Below are positions 63,585 to 64,000 of a stretch of DNA of 64,000 nt, one piece after another. A program made the position numbers and the translations under genes. The stretch is taken from the NCBI GenBank assembly GCA_016933255.1, contig JAFGBF010000029.1, positions 41,294-105,293 of the forward strand, read 5' to 3'. The notes below the pieces were generated by a model that worked only from the letters and a program-made list of their open reading frames with translations, was not told the DNA's origin and ran no database searches. This DNA is from Candidatus Krumholzibacteriota bacterium. Lineage in GTDB: Bacteria; Krumholzibacteriota; Krumholzibacteriia; Krumholzibacteriales; Krumholzibacteriaceae. How positions within the stretch are numbered: the stretch's first letter is position 1; each line of letters begins with the position of its first letter.

Positions 63585-64000
63585 ATGTCGAAACGGGAGC
63601 TTGCCTCAACGATATTGAGCCTTAAAAAAGAAAAAGGCGCGGTGATCCTTGCGCATAACTACCAGCCGCCCGAGATCCAGGATATCGCCGATCATCTTGG
63701 CGACTCGCTTGATCTTAGCAGGCTTGCCGCTTCTCTTCCTGAAGAGGTGATAATCTTCTGCGGCGTCCATTTTATGGCAGAGACCGCTTCGATCCTTTCT
63801 CCCGGCAAAAAGATCATTCTTCCGGACCCCTCTGCCGGATGCCCGATGGCTGACATGATAACGGCAAAGCAGCTCAGGGCTTTTCAGGCCAAACACCCCG
63901 GGGCGGTGACAGTCATGTACGTCAATTCCCCTGCCGAAGTAAAGGCTTTGACGGATATATGCTGCACTTCGGCGAATGCTCTGCAGGTCGTTGGATCCAT
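63585..64000 (+). CDS. nadA: Quinolinate synthase NadA (N-terminal part, runs off window)
   Basis: Missing from the ORF track because no stop is reached. Translation from ATG 63585 gives 138 residues that match Nad[20 protein letters not shown], then [23 protein letters not shown], and [21 protein letters not shown]. NadA condenses iminoaspartate and dihydroxyacetone phosphate to quinolinate and holds an oxygen-sensitive [4Fe-4S] cluster. It lies 26 bases after the IscU-like gene in one operon, suggesting dedicated cluster supply. An AGGA site overlaps the start region. Confidence 0.95.
   Translation, partial: MSKRELASTILSLKKEKGAVILAHNYQPPEIQDIADHLGDSLDLSRLAASLPEEVIIFCGVHFMAETASILSPGKKIILPDPSAGCPMADMITAKQLRAFQAKHPGAVTVMYVNSPAEVKALTDICCTSANALQVVGS

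Noticed and set aside
1-64000. tRNA, rRNA, CRISPR, prophage or insertion sequences
   Set aside because: No cloverleaf-like segments, regularly spaced repeats, transposase or integrase reading frames were seen by eye.

Overview
The window looks like a chromosomal segment of an anaerobic, diderm, protein-scavenging bacterium. Support comes from lipoproteins with lipoboxes, outer-membrane barrel proteins ending in Phe, and two secreted proteases with C-terminal NYPNPF/FlgD-Ig-type sorting domains, as in FCB-group and related candidate phyla. Anaerobic ferredoxin metabolism is shown by indolepyruvate:ferredoxin oxidoreductase, a group 4 [NiFe] hydrogenase and many [4Fe-4S] proteins. I cannot name the phylum from the sequence alone. 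I see no tRNA, rRNA, CRISPR array, phage or insertion sequence; this is ordinary dense chromosome.

Layout. 0-5.5 kb: NAD synthetase and a sodium-pumping oxaloacetate decarboxylase (oadG-oadA-oadB). 5.5-9 kb: OsmC, a DUF523/DUF1722 protein, and a PadR-controlled operon with two small MotA/ExbB-like membrane proteins. 9-16 kb: a ZU5/Ig lipoprotein, typA, a secreted M14 carboxypeptidase and a CpxP-like lipoprotein. 16-19.5 kb: fructose-1,6-bisphosphatase and glgC. 19.5-28.4 kb: an M16 protease pair, an M1 peptidase fused to an outer-membrane barrel, a C1A cysteine protease and a small barrel protein. 28.5-35.5 kb: ATP-type PEP carboxykinase, citrate-lyase-like citF and a citD-citE fusion, and pyruvate kinase. 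35.6-41.8 kb: glycosyltransferase, aldo-keto reductase, small envelope proteins and a reductive-dehalogenase-like Fe-S protein. 42-44.4 kb: iorAB. 44.5-59.1 kb: a hydrogenase maturation protease and a 17-gene minus-strand operon joining a HydB/HydG-type diaphorase, a catalytically incomplete molybdopterin-fold protein, a group 4 [NiFe] hydrogenase and a full Mrp-type antiporter. 59.4-61.5 kb: a TlpA-like thioredoxin and a DUF1573 gene split by an in-frame TGA. 61.8 kb to the end: nifS-like, nifU-like and nadA (cut by the window edge).

How the genes fit together. Secreted peptidases supply peptides and amino acids, and IorAB oxidises aryl pyruvates to give reduced ferredoxin. The hydrogenase-Mrp complex could dispose of electrons as H2 while moving ions. 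The oxaloacetate decarboxylase would add a sodium gradient. PEP carboxykinase, pyruvate kinase, FBPase and GlgC link C4 acids, glycolysis/gluconeogenesis and glycogen.

The strongest unusual signals are: (1) the DUF1573 gene, where an in-frame TGA replaces exactly the first Cys of the family's CGC motif, a selenoprotein candidate; (2) the hydrogenase-Mrp-diaphorase supercluster with its dead-looking molybdopterin-fold subunit; (3) a NifS-like protein with Asn in place of the PLP lysine, next to an IscU-zinc-ribbon fusion and nadA; (4) a CitD-CitE fusion lacking the prosthetic-group serine; (5) an M1 metallopeptidase fused to an Omp85-like barrel.
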